DNA of 64,000 nucleotides from Aliidongia sp035943795 (GTDB lineage: Bacteria > Pseudomonadota > Alphaproteobacteria > ATCC43930 > CGMCC-115725), in contig NZ_DASZBY010000147.1 in the NCBI RefSeq assembly GCF_035943795.1, positions 1 through 64,000 of the forward strand, in the 5' to 3' direction. This document shows, piece by piece, positions 6,216 through 16,657 of this stretch (position 1 is its first letter; each line of letters starts with the position of its first letter). The translations under genes were made by a program, and so were the position numbers. The notes beneath the pieces were generated by a model. It was not told the origin of the DNA. It saw only the letters and a program-made list of their open reading frames with translations, and did not search any database.

Positions 6216-8576
6216 GTGGCCAGCCTATCGATCGTTCCGCCGCCCGCACCGCGCGTCATCGAGCCCGTCCGGCTCCGCCGCCTCGAAGCGCTCGCGGAAA
6301 AGGTGCTGTGGCTGTCGGCCTGGACGATCCACAACGCGAACCATATCCGGCCGAGCCGCGATGGGCTGAAGGTCGGCGGTCACCAGGCCTCGTCCGCGTC
6401 GCTCGTCACCCTGATGACGGCGCTCTATCTGGATGTGCTGCGTCCGGAAGACCGGGTCGCGGTCAAGCCCCATGCCTCGCCGGTATTCCACGCGCTGCAA
6501 TACCTGCTGGGCCACCAGACGCGCGACAAGCTGGAACGCTTCCGCGCGCTCGGCGGTGCGCAATCCTACCCGTCGCGCACCAAGGATACCGACGACGTCG
6601 ATTTCTCGACCGGCTCGGTCGGCCTTGGCGTCGCGATCACCCTGTTCGCCTCGATCGCCCAGGATTTCGTCAAGCTGAAGCAGCTGTCGCCGGACAAGCG
6701 CCCGGCCGGCCGCATGGTGGCGCTGGTCGGCGACGCGGAGCTGGATGAGGGCAACGTGTTCGAAGCCCTGCTCGAGGGCTGGAAGCACGACGTGCGGAAC
6801 CTCTGGTGGGTCATCGACTATAACCGCCAGAGCCTGGATTCGATCGTCAACGACCGGCTGTTCAACCGTATCGACAGCCTGTTCGAGATGATGGGTTGGC
6901 GCGTCGTCACCCTGAAATACGGCAAGCGGCTCGAGGCCGCCTTCGCCCGGCCCGATGGCGAACATCTGCGCCAATGGATCGACGAATGCCCGAACTCGCG
7001 TTACTCGGCCCTGGTTTACAAGGGCGGAGCCGACTGGCGTGAGCACCTGTCGCGTGACCTGAACCGCTATCCGGGCATCCGCCGGATCCTGGACGAGCAT
7101 GACGACGACCAGCTCCATGGCCTGATGACGAACCTGGCCGGCCACGACATGGAAGCGGTGCTGGAGGCGTTCCACGGCATCGAGGACGACCTGCCGACCT
7201 GCTTCATCGCCTACACGATCAAGGGCTACGGCCTGCCGTTTGCCGGCCATAAGGACAATCATGCCGGCCTGATGAACAAGGACCAGATGGCCGGGTTCAA
7301 GGCCAAGCTGGGCATTGCCGACGGCACCGAATGGGACCGGTTCGCCGGCGCCAAGCTGCCGGCCGACGAGCTGGAAGAATTCCTGGCCCAGGTGCCGTTC
7401 GCGGCCGACGGCGTGCGCCAGCATGTAGCGGCGCCGGTGCCGGTCATCGACCTGCCGGTGCCACAGGTCGGCGGCGGCAAGGCGTCAACCCAGGAAGGCT
7501 TCGGCAAGATCCTGAACGACCTCGCCGCCGGCGACAGCGATCTCGCCAGCCGGATCGTCACGACCTCGCCCGACGTGACCGTATCGACCAATCTCGGCGG
7601 CTGGGTCAACCGGCGCGGCATCTTCCACCGCGAGGAGGTCGCCGACACGTTCCGCGACGAAAAGGTCGTCTCGGCCCAGCGCTGGGCCATGGCGCCGACC
7701 GGCCAGCATCTGGAGCTGGGCATCGCGGAGCATAATCTGTTCCTGATGCTGGCGGCGCTCGGTCTGACCGCGCCGCTGTTCGGCGCGCGGCTGCTGCCCA
7801 TCGGCACGCTCTACGATCCGTTCATCAACCGGGGCCTGGATGCGCTCAACTACGGCTGCTACCAGGATTCCCGCTTCATGGTCGTGGCGACTCCGTCCGG
7901 CCTGACGCTGGCGCCGGAGGGCGGGGCGCATCAGTCGACCAACACGCCCCTGATCGGCATGGGACAGGATGGGCTCGCGTCCTACGAGCCGGCCTATGTC
8001 GACGAACTGGGCGTGCTGATGGCCTGGGGCTTCGCGCACATGCAGGCGCCGGCGGGCGAGGGCGGGTCGATCTATCTGCGCCTGTCGACCCGTTCGATCG
8101 AGCAGCCGGACCGGCCGATGACCGCGACCTTGCGCGACGGCATCGTGTCGGGCGCCTATTGGCTGGTCGAGCCGGCCGAGGGCGTCGAGCTGGCGATCGT
8201 CTATTGCGGCGCCGTGGCCGAGGAAGCGAAGCGGGCGCATGCCGCCATCCTGGAGGACATCCCCGGCGCCGGCCTGTTGGCTGTCACCTCGCCGGACCGG
8301 CTCCATGCGGACTGGCTGAAGCATCGCCAGGGTGGCCAGGGTCCGAGCCGGATCGAGCGGCTGCTGGCACCGCTCGCCCGTGACGCCGGCCTGGTCACGA
8401 TCATCGACGCGCATCCGGCCGCACTTTCCTGGCTGGGTGCCGCGGCGGGCCGCCGGGTCGAGCCGCTGGGCGTCGATCATTTCGGCCAATCCGGTGATCT
8501 GCCGGACCTTTATCGGACCTACGGGCTCGACGAGAACGCGATTCTGGACGCCGTGGCGCGCGCGTGTCTCGCCTGA
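6216..8576 (+). CDS. Thiamine-diphosphate-dependent transketolase/AceE-like enzyme
   Basis: 786 residues from a GTG start with GGAGAG about 9 nt upstream. The ThDP-binding motif is visible as GDAELDEG with VIDYNRQSLD about 30 residues later, and HNANHIRPS plus KPHASPVFHA resemble the N-terminal half of homodimeric pyruvate dehydrogenase E1 (AceE). The C-terminal half has the pyrimidine-binding domain (GIAEHNLFLMLAALG) and a transketolase C-terminal domain. It is about 100 residues shorter than AceE, and no E2 or E3 gene is nearby. The exact reaction is uncertain: pyruvate or another 2-oxoacid dehydrogenase E1 activity, or a transketolase. It lies 115 bp after the BLUF gene and may share or have its own promoter. 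Confidence 0.8.
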   Translation: MASLSIVPPPAPRVIEPVRLRRLEALAEKVLWLSAWTIHNANHIRPSRDGLKVGGHQASSASLVTLMTALYLDVLRPEDRVAVKPHASPVFHALQYLLGHQTRDKLERFRALGGAQSYPSRTKDTDDVDFSTGSVGLGVAITLFASIAQDFVKLKQLSPDKRPAGRMVALVGDAELDEGNVFEALLEGWKHDVRNLWWVIDYNRQSLDSIVNDRLFNRIDSLFEMMGWRVVTLKYGKRLEAAFARPDGEHLRQWIDECPNSRYSALVYKGGADWREHLSRDLNRYPGIRRILDEHDDDQLHGLMTNLAGHDMEAVLEAFHGIEDDLPTCFIAYTIKGYGLPFAGHKDNHAGLMNKDQMAGFKAKLGIADGTEWDRFAGAKLPADELEEFLAQVPFAADGVRQHVAAPVPVIDLPVPQVGGGKASTQEGFGKILNDLAAGDSDLASRIVTTSPDVTVSTNLGGWVNRRGIFHREEVADTFRDEKVVSAQRWAMAPTGQHLELGIAEHNLFLMLAALGLTAPLFGARLLPIGTLYDPFINRGLDALNYGCYQDSRFMVVATPSGLTLAPEGGAHQSTNTPLIGMGQDGLASYEPAYVDELGVLMAWGFAHMQAPAGEGGSIYLRLSTRSIEQPDRPMTATLRDGIVSGAYWLVEPAEGVELAIVYCGAVAEEAKRAHAAILEDIPGAGLLAVTSPDRLHADWLKHRQGGQGPSRIERLLAPLARDAGLVTIIDAHPAALSWLGAAAGRRVEPLGVDHFGQSGDLPDLYRTYGLDENAILDAVARACLA

Positions 8577-8644
8577 TCCGGCGAAATCGCGGCTGCCTCC
8601 TGCGTATTTATCGTGGGAGTGCAAAAAAGGCTGTGCTATGTCAA

Positions 8645-8663
8645 CCGGCCGACTTCGGGCCGG
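8645..8663 (+). terminator. Hairpin between the ThDP enzyme gene and tRNA-Leu
   Basis: CCGGCC (8645-8650) pairs perfectly with GGCCGG (8658-8663) around a 7-base loop, one base before the tRNA 5' end. There is no T-run, so it could be a weak terminator or a processing/folding element of the tRNA precursor. Confidence 0.35.
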
Positions 8664-8664
8664 C

Positions 8665-8749
8665 GCGGGCGTGGCGGAATTGGTAGACGCACTGGATTTA
8701 GGTTCCAGCGACGCAAGTCGTGGGGGTTCAAGTCCCTTCGCCCGCACCA
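8665..8749 (+). tRNA. tRNA-Leu (TAG)
   Basis: An 85-nt class II tRNA with encoded CCA. The acceptor strands GCGGGCG (8665-8671) and CGCCCGC (8739-8745) pair. The anticodon loop TTTAGGT inside CTGGA/TCCAG gives anticodon TAG, reading CUA-type leucine codons. A long variable arm and the GGTTCAAGTCC T arm are present. Confidence 0.96.
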
Positions 8750-8831
8750 GTATCGAAGACCTGTTTAACCCTTGCCATCGGGGCCGCGCGTGTTCGAGCG
8801 CGCGTCCTTCTGACCCATAGGCTTGTTTTTC

Positions 8832-10190
8832 ATGCAGATCACCGAGACCAGCACCGAAGGCCTGAAGCGCGAGTTCAAGGTCGTCGTCGCCTCCCAGGAC
8901 ATCGAGCAGCGCGTCAACGCGCGGCTCGCCGAGGTCGCCAAGACCGTCCGCCTGCCGGGCTTCCGGCCGGGCAAGGTGCCGACGGCGGTCGTCAAGCAGC
9001 GCTACGGCGACAGCCTGCTGGGCGAAGTGCTGGAGCAGACGGTGAACGAGACCTCGTCCCAGGCGCTGTCCGAGCGCAACCTGCGCCCGGCCCTGCAGCC
9101 CAAGATCGAGATCACCTCGTTCGAGAAGGGCGCCGACCTGGTTTACGACATGAAGCTGGAGGTCCTGCCCGAGATCGAGACGATCGATTTCTCCGGCGTG
9201 TCGCTCGAGCGGCTGAAGCCCGAGATTCCGGATACGGAGCTCGACGAGGCGCTGAAGAACCTGGCCGACCGCTATCGCGAGACCGAAGACGTGACCGACG
9301 GCAGCGCCGCCGCTACGGGCGACACGGTCGTGATCGATTTCGCGGGCTCGATCGACGGCGAGAAGTTCGACGGCGGCGCCGGCACCGACTTCTCCCTCGA
9401 GCTGGGCTCCGGCCGGTTCATTCCGGGCTTCGAGGAGCAATTGGTCGGTGCGAAGGTCGGCGACCATGTCGCCGTCAAGGTGCCGTTCCCGGCCGACTAT
9501 GGCGTCGACACGCTGGCCGGCAAGGATGCGGTGTTCGAGGTCGACCTCAAGGGGCTGAAGCGCAAGCTGCCGTCCGTCGTCGACGAGAAGCTGGCCGAGA
9601 CGCTGGGCCTGGAGAACCTCGAGGCGCTGCGCGGTGCCGTCCGCGAGCAGATGGAGCGCGAATACGCTGGCGTCGCCCGCCAGAAGCTGAAGCGCGACCT
9701 GCTCGACATCCTGTCGGAGAAGCATGATTTCGCCGTGCCGACCGGCATGGTCGATCTGGAATTCGACGCCATCTGGAAGCAGTACGAAGCCGAGCGCGAG
9801 CGCGCCAAGGCATCCGGCGCCTACAAGGAAGAAGAGGCGAAGCCGGACGAGGAGACCAAGGAGGAGTACCGGAAGATCGCCGAACGGCGCGTCCGTCTGG
9901 GCCTGGTCCTTGCCGAAGTCGGTCGGACGAACAACATTCAGGTAACCCAGGACGAGGTGAACCGGGCCGTGATGGCCCAGGCGCGCAATTATCCGGGGCA
10001 GGAGAAGGCCGTGATGGACTTCTACCGCAACAATCCCGACGCCGCGGGTCAGCTGCGCGCGCCGATCTATGAGGACAAGGTCGTCGATTTCATCGTCGAT
10101 CTCGCCCAGGTCACCGACAAGGCGGTGCCGCCCAAGGAATTGGTGGCACTCGCCGGCCTCGATGATGAAGAAGAAGCTGCCGAAGCCTGA
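8832..10190 (+). CDS. tig: Trigger factor, ribosome-associated chaperone
   Basis: 452 residues from the ATG at 8832. The N-terminal ribosome-docking signature GFRPGKVPTAVVKQRYG is clear at about residues 38-54. A central FKBP-type prolyl isomerase domain (GDTVVIDFAGSIDGEKFDGG, then GSGRFIPGFEEQLVG) and a long helical C-terminal chaperone domain follow. It binds nascent chains at the exit tunnel. It heads the conserved tig-clpP-clpX-lon order. No strong ribosome-binding site precedes the ATG; an in-frame TTG at 8823 would add three residues. Confidence 0.97.
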   Translation: MQITETSTEGLKREFKVVVASQDIEQRVNARLAEVAKTVRLPGFRPGKVPTAVVKQRYGDSLLGEVLEQTVNETSSQALSERNLRPALQPKIEITSFEKGADLVYDMKLEVLPEIETIDFSGVSLERLKPEIPDTELDEALKNLADRYRETEDVTDGSAAATGDTVVIDFAGSIDGEKFDGGAGTDFSLELGSGRFIPGFEEQLVGAKVGDHVAVKVPFPADYGVDTLAGKDAVFEVDLKGLKRKLPSVVDEKLAETLGLENLEALRGAVREQMEREYAGVARQKLKRDLLDILSEKHDFAVPTGMVDLEFDAIWKQYEAERERAKASGAYKEEEAKPDEETKEEYRKIAERRVRLGLVLAEVGRTNNIQVTQDEVNRAVMAQARNYPGQEKAVMDFYRNNPDAAGQLRAPIYEDKVVDFIVDLAQVTDKAVPPKELVALAGLDDEEEAAEA

Positions 10191-10327
10191 TCGGGCGAGC
10201 GCCTGATCGGTTCGAGGCCTGATCGAAGCCCTCCGGTCCCGGTTCGCGAGACAGATTGCGGACCGGGACCCCGCCGGGGCATGCTCGTGCCCGAAGGGCC
10301 GAGCAGTTTGAAGGAACCAGTGTGATC

Positions 10328-10972
10328 ATGGCCGACGCTTTGGACGTATATATGAATACCCTCGTTCCGATGGTGGTCGAGCAGACCAACCGCGGCGAGC
10401 GTGCGTACGACATCTATTCGCGCCTGTTGAAGGAGCGGATCATTTTCCTGGTCGGGCCGGTCAATGATGCGGTCGCCAGCCTGATCTGCGCGCAGATGCT
10501 GTTCCTCGAATCCGAGAATCCGTCGAAAGACATCTCGATCTACATCAACTCGCCGGGCGGGCTGGTCACGGCCGGCCTCGCGATCTACGACACGATGCAG
10601 TACGTGCGCCCCGACATCGCGACGATCTGCATCGGCCAGGCGGCCTCCATGGGGTCGCTGCTGCTCGCCGCCGGCGCCAAGGGCAAGCGATTCGCCCTGC
10701 CGAATTCGCGCATCATGGTCCATCAGCCCTCGGGCGGCGCCCAGGGCCAGGCCTCGGACATCGAAATCCAGGCCCGCGAGATCCTGTCGCTGCGCCATCG
10801 CCTGAACGGTATCTACGTGACGCATACGGGCCAATCGCTCGACGTCATTGAAGAGGCGATGGAGCGTGACAAATTCTTGTCACCGGAAGAGGCCAAGGTT
10901 TTCGGCCTGGTGGATGACGTCATGGCCGCACGGCCACCGTTGCCCAAGGACGAAGACGGCAGAAGCCGCTAG
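10328..10972 (+). CDS. clpP: ATP-dependent Clp protease proteolytic subunit
   Basis: 214 residues from the ATG at 10328. The serine-protease triad can be placed: Ser in GQAASMGSLLL, His in RIMVHQPSGG and Asp in ERDKFLSPEEA. It forms the tetradecameric proteolytic core that works with the ClpX encoded next. An in-frame GTG at 10322 lies closer to AAGGAA and is an alternative start adding two residues. Length is normal for the family. Upstream spacing to tig is 137 bp. Confidence 0.97.
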   Translation: MADALDVYMNTLVPMVVEQTNRGERAYDIYSRLLKERIIFLVGPVNDAVASLICAQMLFLESENPSKDISIYINSPGGLVTAGLAIYDTMQYVRPDIATICIGQAASMGSLLLAAGAKGKRFALPNSRIMVHQPSGGAQGQASDIEIQAREILSLRHRLNGIYVTHTGQSLDVIEEAMERDKFLSPEEAKVFGLVDDVMAARPPLPKDEDGRSR

Positions 10973-11186
10973 GCATCGGGCCTGCGCCCTCGTTAAGGGG
11001 GCGTTGATGTCCGGTGCGTTACGGTTCGATTGGATCGGCGGGACGATCCAGAGACGGTTCGTCCCGTCATGCGCCTAAAAGCCCCTGTGGGGCGACGCCA
11101 GCTTGCGCTTGTGCTGGTGAAGCGCTGGTGGATAACATGACCGAAGATCGGGGTAGAAGTCCCCGGTGGTCGACGGAGTGTCTATA

Positions 11187-12473
<1,287 letters not shown>

Positions 12474-12515
12474 GGTCGCATTTCAAGGGGCGGCCGCGCC
12501 GGCCCTGACATGCAA

Positions 12516-12541
12516 GGGGGAGGATGGCACGATCCTCCCCC
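12516..12541 (+). terminator. Perfect hairpin between clpX and lon
   Basis: GGGGGAGGAT (12516-12525) pairs fully with ATCCTCCCCC (12532-12541) around a 6-base loop. There is no following T-run, so it may be a weak terminator, an RNA-stability element or an attenuator separating clpX from lon. Confidence 0.5.
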
Positions 12542-12647
12542 GGCCTTGAATGGCCCACGACAGAGGCCACGTTAGTTCACGGGCAGCTACGCCTTAACGG
12601 CCGTTTCGCCGCGTGTCGGGAAGCGGCCCCAGCCAAGACGAGGCATC

Positions 12648-15062
12648 ATGTTCGAAATTCCGCGCGGTGCCCTTTATCCTGTTCTTCCCCTGCGCGACAT
12701 CGTGGTGTTTCCCCACATGATCGTCCCGCTGTTCGTGGGCCGGGAAAAGTCGGTACGTGCTCTCGAAGACGTCATGAAGGAGGATAAGCAGATCCTGCTC
12801 GTGACGCAGAAGAATGCCGCGCAGGACGATCCGTCTGCGTCGGACATCTTCACCGTCGGTACGGTCGGCACGGTTCTGCAGCTGCTGAAATTGCCCGACG
12901 GCACCGTCAAGGTACTGGTCGAGGGCGGCCAGCGCGCCCGCATCGTGCGCTTCAGCGACAACCCCGATTTCTTCCAGGCCTATGCCGAGCTGGTCGAGGA
13001 GAAGAGCGGCGAGGGCAGCGAGCTCGAGGCCCTGGCGCGTACCGCCGTCGCCCAGTTCGAGCAATACATCAAGCTCAACAAGAAGATCCCGCCCGAGGTG
13101 CTGGTCTCGATCAACCAGATCGACGATCCGGCCAAGCTCGCGGACACGATCGCCTCGCATCTGGCGCTCAAGATCCCCGAGAAGCAGGAGCTTCTGGAGG
13201 CCGAGACGGTCAGTGAGCGCCTGGAAAAGGTCTTCGCCTTCATGGAGGGCGAGATCGGCGTGCTGCAGGTGGAAAAGCGCATCCGCAACCGCGTCAAGCG
13301 GCAGATGGAGAAGACCCAGCGCGAGTATTATCTGAACGAACAGATGAAGGCGATCCAGAAGGAGCTGGGCGAGGGCGAGGATGGCAAGGACGAGCTGGCC
13401 GAGCTCGAAGAGCGCGTCAACAAGACCAAGCTGACCAAGGAAGCCCGCGACAAGGCCTTTGCCGAGCTGAAGAAGCTGCGCAGCATGAGCCCGATGTCGG
13501 CCGAGGCGACGGTGGTTCGCAACTACCTCGACTGGCTGCTGAGCATTCCGTGGGAGCAGCGCACCAAGGTCAAGCGCGACATCAAGGTCGCCGAGACGGT
13601 GCTGCACCAGGATCATTACGGCCTCGACAAGGTCAAGGAACGTATCCTCGAATATCTCGCGGTCCAGCAGCGCATGAAGAAGGTCAAGGGACCGATCCTG
13701 TGCCTGGTCGGCCCGCCGGGTGTCGGCAAGACCTCGCTCGGCAAGTCGATCGCCAAGGCGACCGGGCGCAACTTCGTGCGCATGTCGCTGGGTGGCGTGC
13801 GGGACGAGGCCGAGGTGCGCGGCCATCGCCGGACCTACATCGGCTCGATGCCGGGCAAGGTCATCCAGGGCATGAAGAAGGCGAAGTCGTCGAACCCGCT
13901 GTTCCTGCTGGACGAGATCGACAAGCTGGGCGCGGACTGGCGGGGCGATCCGTCCTCGGCCCTGCTCGAAGTGCTGGATCCGGAGCAGAACTCGACGTTC
14001 AACGATCACTATCTCGAGGTCGACTACGACCTGTCGGACGTGATGTTCGTGACGACCGCCAACAGCCTGCGCATGCCGCAGCCCCTGCTGGACCGCATGG
14101 AGATCATCCGTATCCCCGGCTACACCGAGGACGAGAAGCTGGAGATCGCCAAGCGGCATCTGCTGGCCAAGCAGGTCGAGGCCCATGGCCTGAAGAAGAC
14201 CGAATGGTCGATTTCGGACGACGCGATCCGCGACCTGATCCGCTACTACACGAGGGAGGCCGGCGTCCGGTCGCTCGAGCGCGAGTTCGCCAACCTGACC
14301 CGCAAGGCCATCAAGGAAATCTTGATGAACAAGACGGTGAAGGTTGCGGTGACCCGGCGCAATCTCGAGAAGTATGCGGGCGTGAAGAAGTTCCGCTACG
14401 GCGAGATCGAGGCGGAGGATCTGGTCGGTGTCGTCACTGGCCTGGCCTGGACGGAAGTCGGCGGCGAGCTGCTGTCGATCGAGTCGGTGCTATTGCCCGG
14501 CAAGGGCAAGATCACGGCGACCGGCAAGCTCGGAGACGTTATGAAGGAATCGGTGCAAGCCGCTGAATCCTATGTGAAGTCGCGTGGCCCTGCTTATGGC
14601 ATCAAACGGTCGGTGTTTGACAAGAAGGACATCCACGTCCATGTGCCCGAGGGGGCGACGCCCAAGGACGGCCCGTCGGCCGGCGTCGCCATGGTTACGA
14701 CGATCGTCTCGGTCATGACCGGCATCCCGGTGCGCCGCGACATCGCCATGACCGGTGAGATCACGCTCAGGGGCCGGGTGTTCCCGATCGGCGGCCTGAA
14801 GGAGAAGCTGTTGGCGGCCCTGCGCGGCGGCATCAAGACGGTGTTCATCCCGAAGGACAACGAGAAGGACCTGGCCGAGATCCCGGACAACGTGAAGCGC
14901 GGCATGACGATCATCCCGGTCGCCCATGTCGACGAGGTCCTGGCCAAGGCCCTGACGAGGCCGCTGGTGCCGATCGAGTGGGACGAGACCGATGCGCCCG
15001 TAGCCGAATCGGTCGCTTCCAAGACCGAGACGGAAGACCGACCAGGGGTCGTGACCCACTAA
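12648..15062 (+). CDS. lon: Endopeptidase La (Lon), ATP-dependent protease
   Basis: 804 residues, the standard length for LonA. An N-terminal substrate-binding domain starts with YPVLPLRDIVVFPHM, then a coiled-coil linker. The AAA+ domain has GPPGVGKTSLGKS (Walker A) and LFLLDEIDKLG (Walker B). The C-terminal Ser-Lys protease domain carries the catalytic Ser in PKDGPSAGVAM. GAGG precedes the ATG by about 6 nt. Lon degrades misfolded and regulatory proteins in the cytoplasm. Adjacency to clpX upstream and hupB downstream is the usual arrangement. Confidence 0.97.
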   Translation: MFEIPRGALYPVLPLRDIVVFPHMIVPLFVGREKSVRALEDVMKEDKQILLVTQKNAAQDDPSASDIFTVGTVGTVLQLLKLPDGTVKVLVEGGQRARIVRFSDNPDFFQAYAELVEEKSGEGSELEALARTAVAQFEQYIKLNKKIPPEVLVSINQIDDPAKLADTIASHLALKIPEKQELLEAETVSERLEKVFAFMEGEIGVLQVEKRIRNRVKRQMEKTQREYYLNEQMKAIQKELGEGEDGKDELAELEERVNKTKLTKEARDKAFAELKKLRSMSPMSAEATVVRNYLDWLLSIPWEQRTKVKRDIKVAETVLHQDHYGLDKVKERILEYLAVQQRMKKVKGPILCLVGPPGVGKTSLGKSIAKATGRNFVRMSLGGVRDEAEVRGHRRTYIGSMPGKVIQGMKKAKSSNPLFLLDEIDKLGADWRGDPSSALLEVLDPEQNSTFNDHYLEVDYDLSDVMFVTTANSLRMPQPLLDRMEIIRIPGYTEDEKLEIAKRHLLAKQVEAHGLKKTEWSISDDAIRDLIRYYTREAGVRSLEREFANLTRKAIKEILMNKTVKVAVTRRNLEKYAGVKKFRYGEIEAEDLVGVVTGLAWTEVGGELLSIESVLLPGKGKITATGKLGDVMKESVQAAESYVKSRGPAYGIKRSVFDKKDIHVHVPEGATPKDGPSAGVAMVTTIVSVMTGIPVRRDIAMTGEITLRGRVFPIGGLKEKLLAALRGGIKTVFIPKDNEKDLAEIPDNVKRGMTIIPVAHVDEVLAKALTRPLVPIEWDETDAPVAESVASKTETEDRPGVVTH

Positions 15063-15084
15063 TCCACCTATCGGATTGACCAAC

Positions 15085-15117
15085 CCGGGCCCGGATGGCG
15101 ACATCCGGGCCCGGTTT
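15085..15117 (+). terminator. Rho-independent-type terminator after lon
   Basis: A 12-bp perfect GC-rich stem (15085-15096 with 15103-15114) around a 6-base loop, followed by TTTCGT. It lies 23 bp after the lon stop codon. The short T-run makes it a moderate candidate. Confidence 0.7.
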
Positions 15118-15172
15118 CGTCAAAAGCCACTGTTTTTTCGCAGAATAGCTCGATTTTTTGGACTTTCGGCGG

Positions 15173-15200
15173 TTGACTGCCAAACGAGCCGCGATCTAAG
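15173..15200 (+). promoter_or_regulatory. Candidate promoter of hupB
   Basis: TTGACT at 15173-15178 and TCTAAG at 15195-15200 are separated by 16 bp and resemble -35 and -10 boxes of a housekeeping sigma factor. They lie just downstream of the lon terminator and about 60 bp upstream of the hupB start. Confidence 0.45.
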
Positions 15201-15262
15201 CTCCCGGTTCAATTGAACGGGTAAATTTCCTGGTTCTACTTTGTGTCGTTGGAGGGGGTCGC

Positions 15263-15535
15263 GTGAACAAGAACGAACTCGTCGACGCGGTTGCTACCGC
15301 TACCGAGCTTAAGAAGTCCGAAGCGGCGAAGGCCGTGGATGCGGTCTTCGACAGCATTGAAGCCGCGCTGAAGAAGGGTGATGAAGTTCGCCTGGTCGGC
15401 TTCGGCACGTTCAGCGTCGCGGCGCGTGAGGCTTCTGAAGGGCGCAACCCGCGTACCGGCGAGAAGATTCAGATCGCTGCGTCGAAGCAGGCCAAGTTCA
15501 AGGCCGGCAAGACGCTCAAGGATGCGCTGAACTAA
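15263..15535 (+). CDS. hupB: DNA-binding protein HU-beta
   Basis: 90 residues, exactly the family length. The start is GTG, preceded by a strong GGAGGGGG ribosome-binding site. The N-terminus MNKNELVDAVA, the VGFGTFSV turn and the DNA-binding arm GRNPRTGEKI are all present. HU bends and compacts nucleoid DNA as a dimer. It stands alone between the lon terminator and tRNA-Val. Confidence 0.96.
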   Translation: MNKNELVDAVATATELKKSEAAKAVDAVFDSIEAALKKGDEVRLVGFGTFSVAAREASEGRNPRTGEKIQIAASKQAKFKAGKTLKDALN

Positions 15536-15665
15536 TAGTTCGCGTTCGGGGCCGCCGGCGACGGCGACCTCACCGGTCTGAGGAAGCGATACCGCTCGAC
15601 GGGGCTCGGATTCGACGAGCAGGTTGGGTAGGTCGCTTCGTCGGCCACCAGGGCCAGCCCCTGTC

Positions 15666-15740
15666 GGGCGATTAGCTCAGCGGTAGAGCGTCTCGCTTAC
15701 ACCGAGAGGGTCGGCGGTTCGAATCCGTCATCGCCCACCA
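15666..15740 (+). tRNA. tRNA-Val (TAC)
   Basis: 75 nt with encoded CCA. The acceptor strands GGGCGAT and ATCGCCC pair. The anticodon stem TCTCG/CGAGA encloses CTTACAC, giving anticodon TAC (valine). The D arm TAGCTCAGCGGTAGA and the T arm GGCGGTTCGAATCCGTC are canonical. It lies 130 bp after hupB. Confidence 0.96.
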
Positions 15741-15890
15741 CCCCCTGGACTGCCACGACCTCGACCGAAGTCTGCATGGCCGCCTGTCGGAACACCGATG
15801 GCGTCTGCCGTGTTTGCTGTGGTAGGGTGACGCCTAGCTTAAAGCTACGCCATCTTGCAGTTAAAGCTGCGCCATTCAAAAACGGACGGC

Positions 15891-16202
15891 ATGATGAGCG
15901 ACATCAATGTAAATCCTGCCCAACGGCAGGCGACGGTCACCGACACGACCAACACGACGGCCCGGGCCGCAACGCAGCCCAATTCGGCCTCGACGACCGA
16001 TGCACCCGCGACCAATGCGCCGGGTGATTCGATCAACCTCAGCCCGGCCGCCCAAGTGGCGACGGCGGGGTTCGCGGGCAACACGACGCTCAACGACAAG
16101 GATGCGGTCAGCACCTCCGTCGGTCTGCGTCAGAGCATCGGCGCATCGAGCCTATCGGTCAGCGCAAAACAGAACCAGGCGATCCTTTCGCTCCTCCGCT
16201 GA
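15891..16202 (+). CDS. Small Thr/Ala/Asn-rich protein of unknown function
   Basis: 103 residues starting MMSDINVNPAQRQATVTDTT, with an in-frame second ATG at 15894. The first half is a low-complexity Thr/Ala/Asn/Pro stretch and the second half has SINLSPAAQVATAGF and ends SVSAKQNQAILSLLR. No signal peptide, membrane helix or Cys is seen. The composition resembles disordered small proteins, and SINLSPAAQ-like phrases also occur in flagellar-associated proteins, but I do not recognise a family. It stands alone between tRNA-Val and tRNA-Asp with only a weak ribosome-binding site. The steady GC-rich codon use supports it being real. Confidence 0.55.
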   Translation: MMSDINVNPAQRQATVTDTTNTTARAATQPNSASTTDAPATNAPGDSINLSPAAQVATAGFAGNTTLNDKDAVSTSVGLRQSIGASSLSVSAKQNQAILSLLR

Positions 16203-16535
16203 GGCTGGCGGCCTTCGGGCCGGCCCTTCCGGAATTCGGCCAAGGCCGCGCTTCGAAACAGACGCTGTTTCGGGACGCGGCTCCTTGCGTTTCTCGACAA
16301 TGTTCGCCGCGGAAAGGAGCGGGCGGAGGAGGTCGCGGCAGCCGTTTCGTTCCAAAGAATTCTCCGACACCGGCCCCTAAGCGACTGTTTTGCCTGCCAT
16401 CCCGCTCTACTGCACCGCCGAAGCAAGGCGCTGCCTCACCGAATCGATGAGGGTGCCGTCGCCTAGCCCAAAACATCCCGCAGACCTGCAGCCCTGCAAT
16501 GCGCGACAGAGTGTGAAAAGACCGCTGTAACATGC
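16203..16535. other. Gene-free stretch upstream of tRNA-Asp
   Basis: About 330 bases after the small orphan protein. A GC-rich self-complementary GGCGGCCTTCGGGCCGGCC immediately follows its stop codon and may end its transcript, although no T-run follows. I see no coding frame with convincing start signals. The 3' end leads into the tRNA-Asp promoter. Confidence 0.4.
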
Positions 16536-16564
16536 TTGACCTAAGTCGGGGGCAGGGGTACTTA
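16536..16564 (+). promoter_or_regulatory. Candidate promoter of tRNA-Asp
   Basis: TTGACC at 16536-16541 is followed after 17 bp by TACTTA at 16559-16564. Transcription would start about 8-10 bases before the mature tRNA 5' end at 16581, a sensible leader length. Confidence 0.5.
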
Positions 16565-16580
16565 GCGGCCCTCGGTTCGC

Positions 16581-16657
<77 letters not shown>

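Noticed and set aside
7485..9725. 746-codon minus-strand open frame
   Set aside because: Antisense to the ThDP enzyme, tRNA-Leu and tig; composition is shadow-like.
15697..15879. Minus-strand frame with DDGFEPPTLSV
   Set aside because: Antisense translation of tRNA-Val, not a gene.
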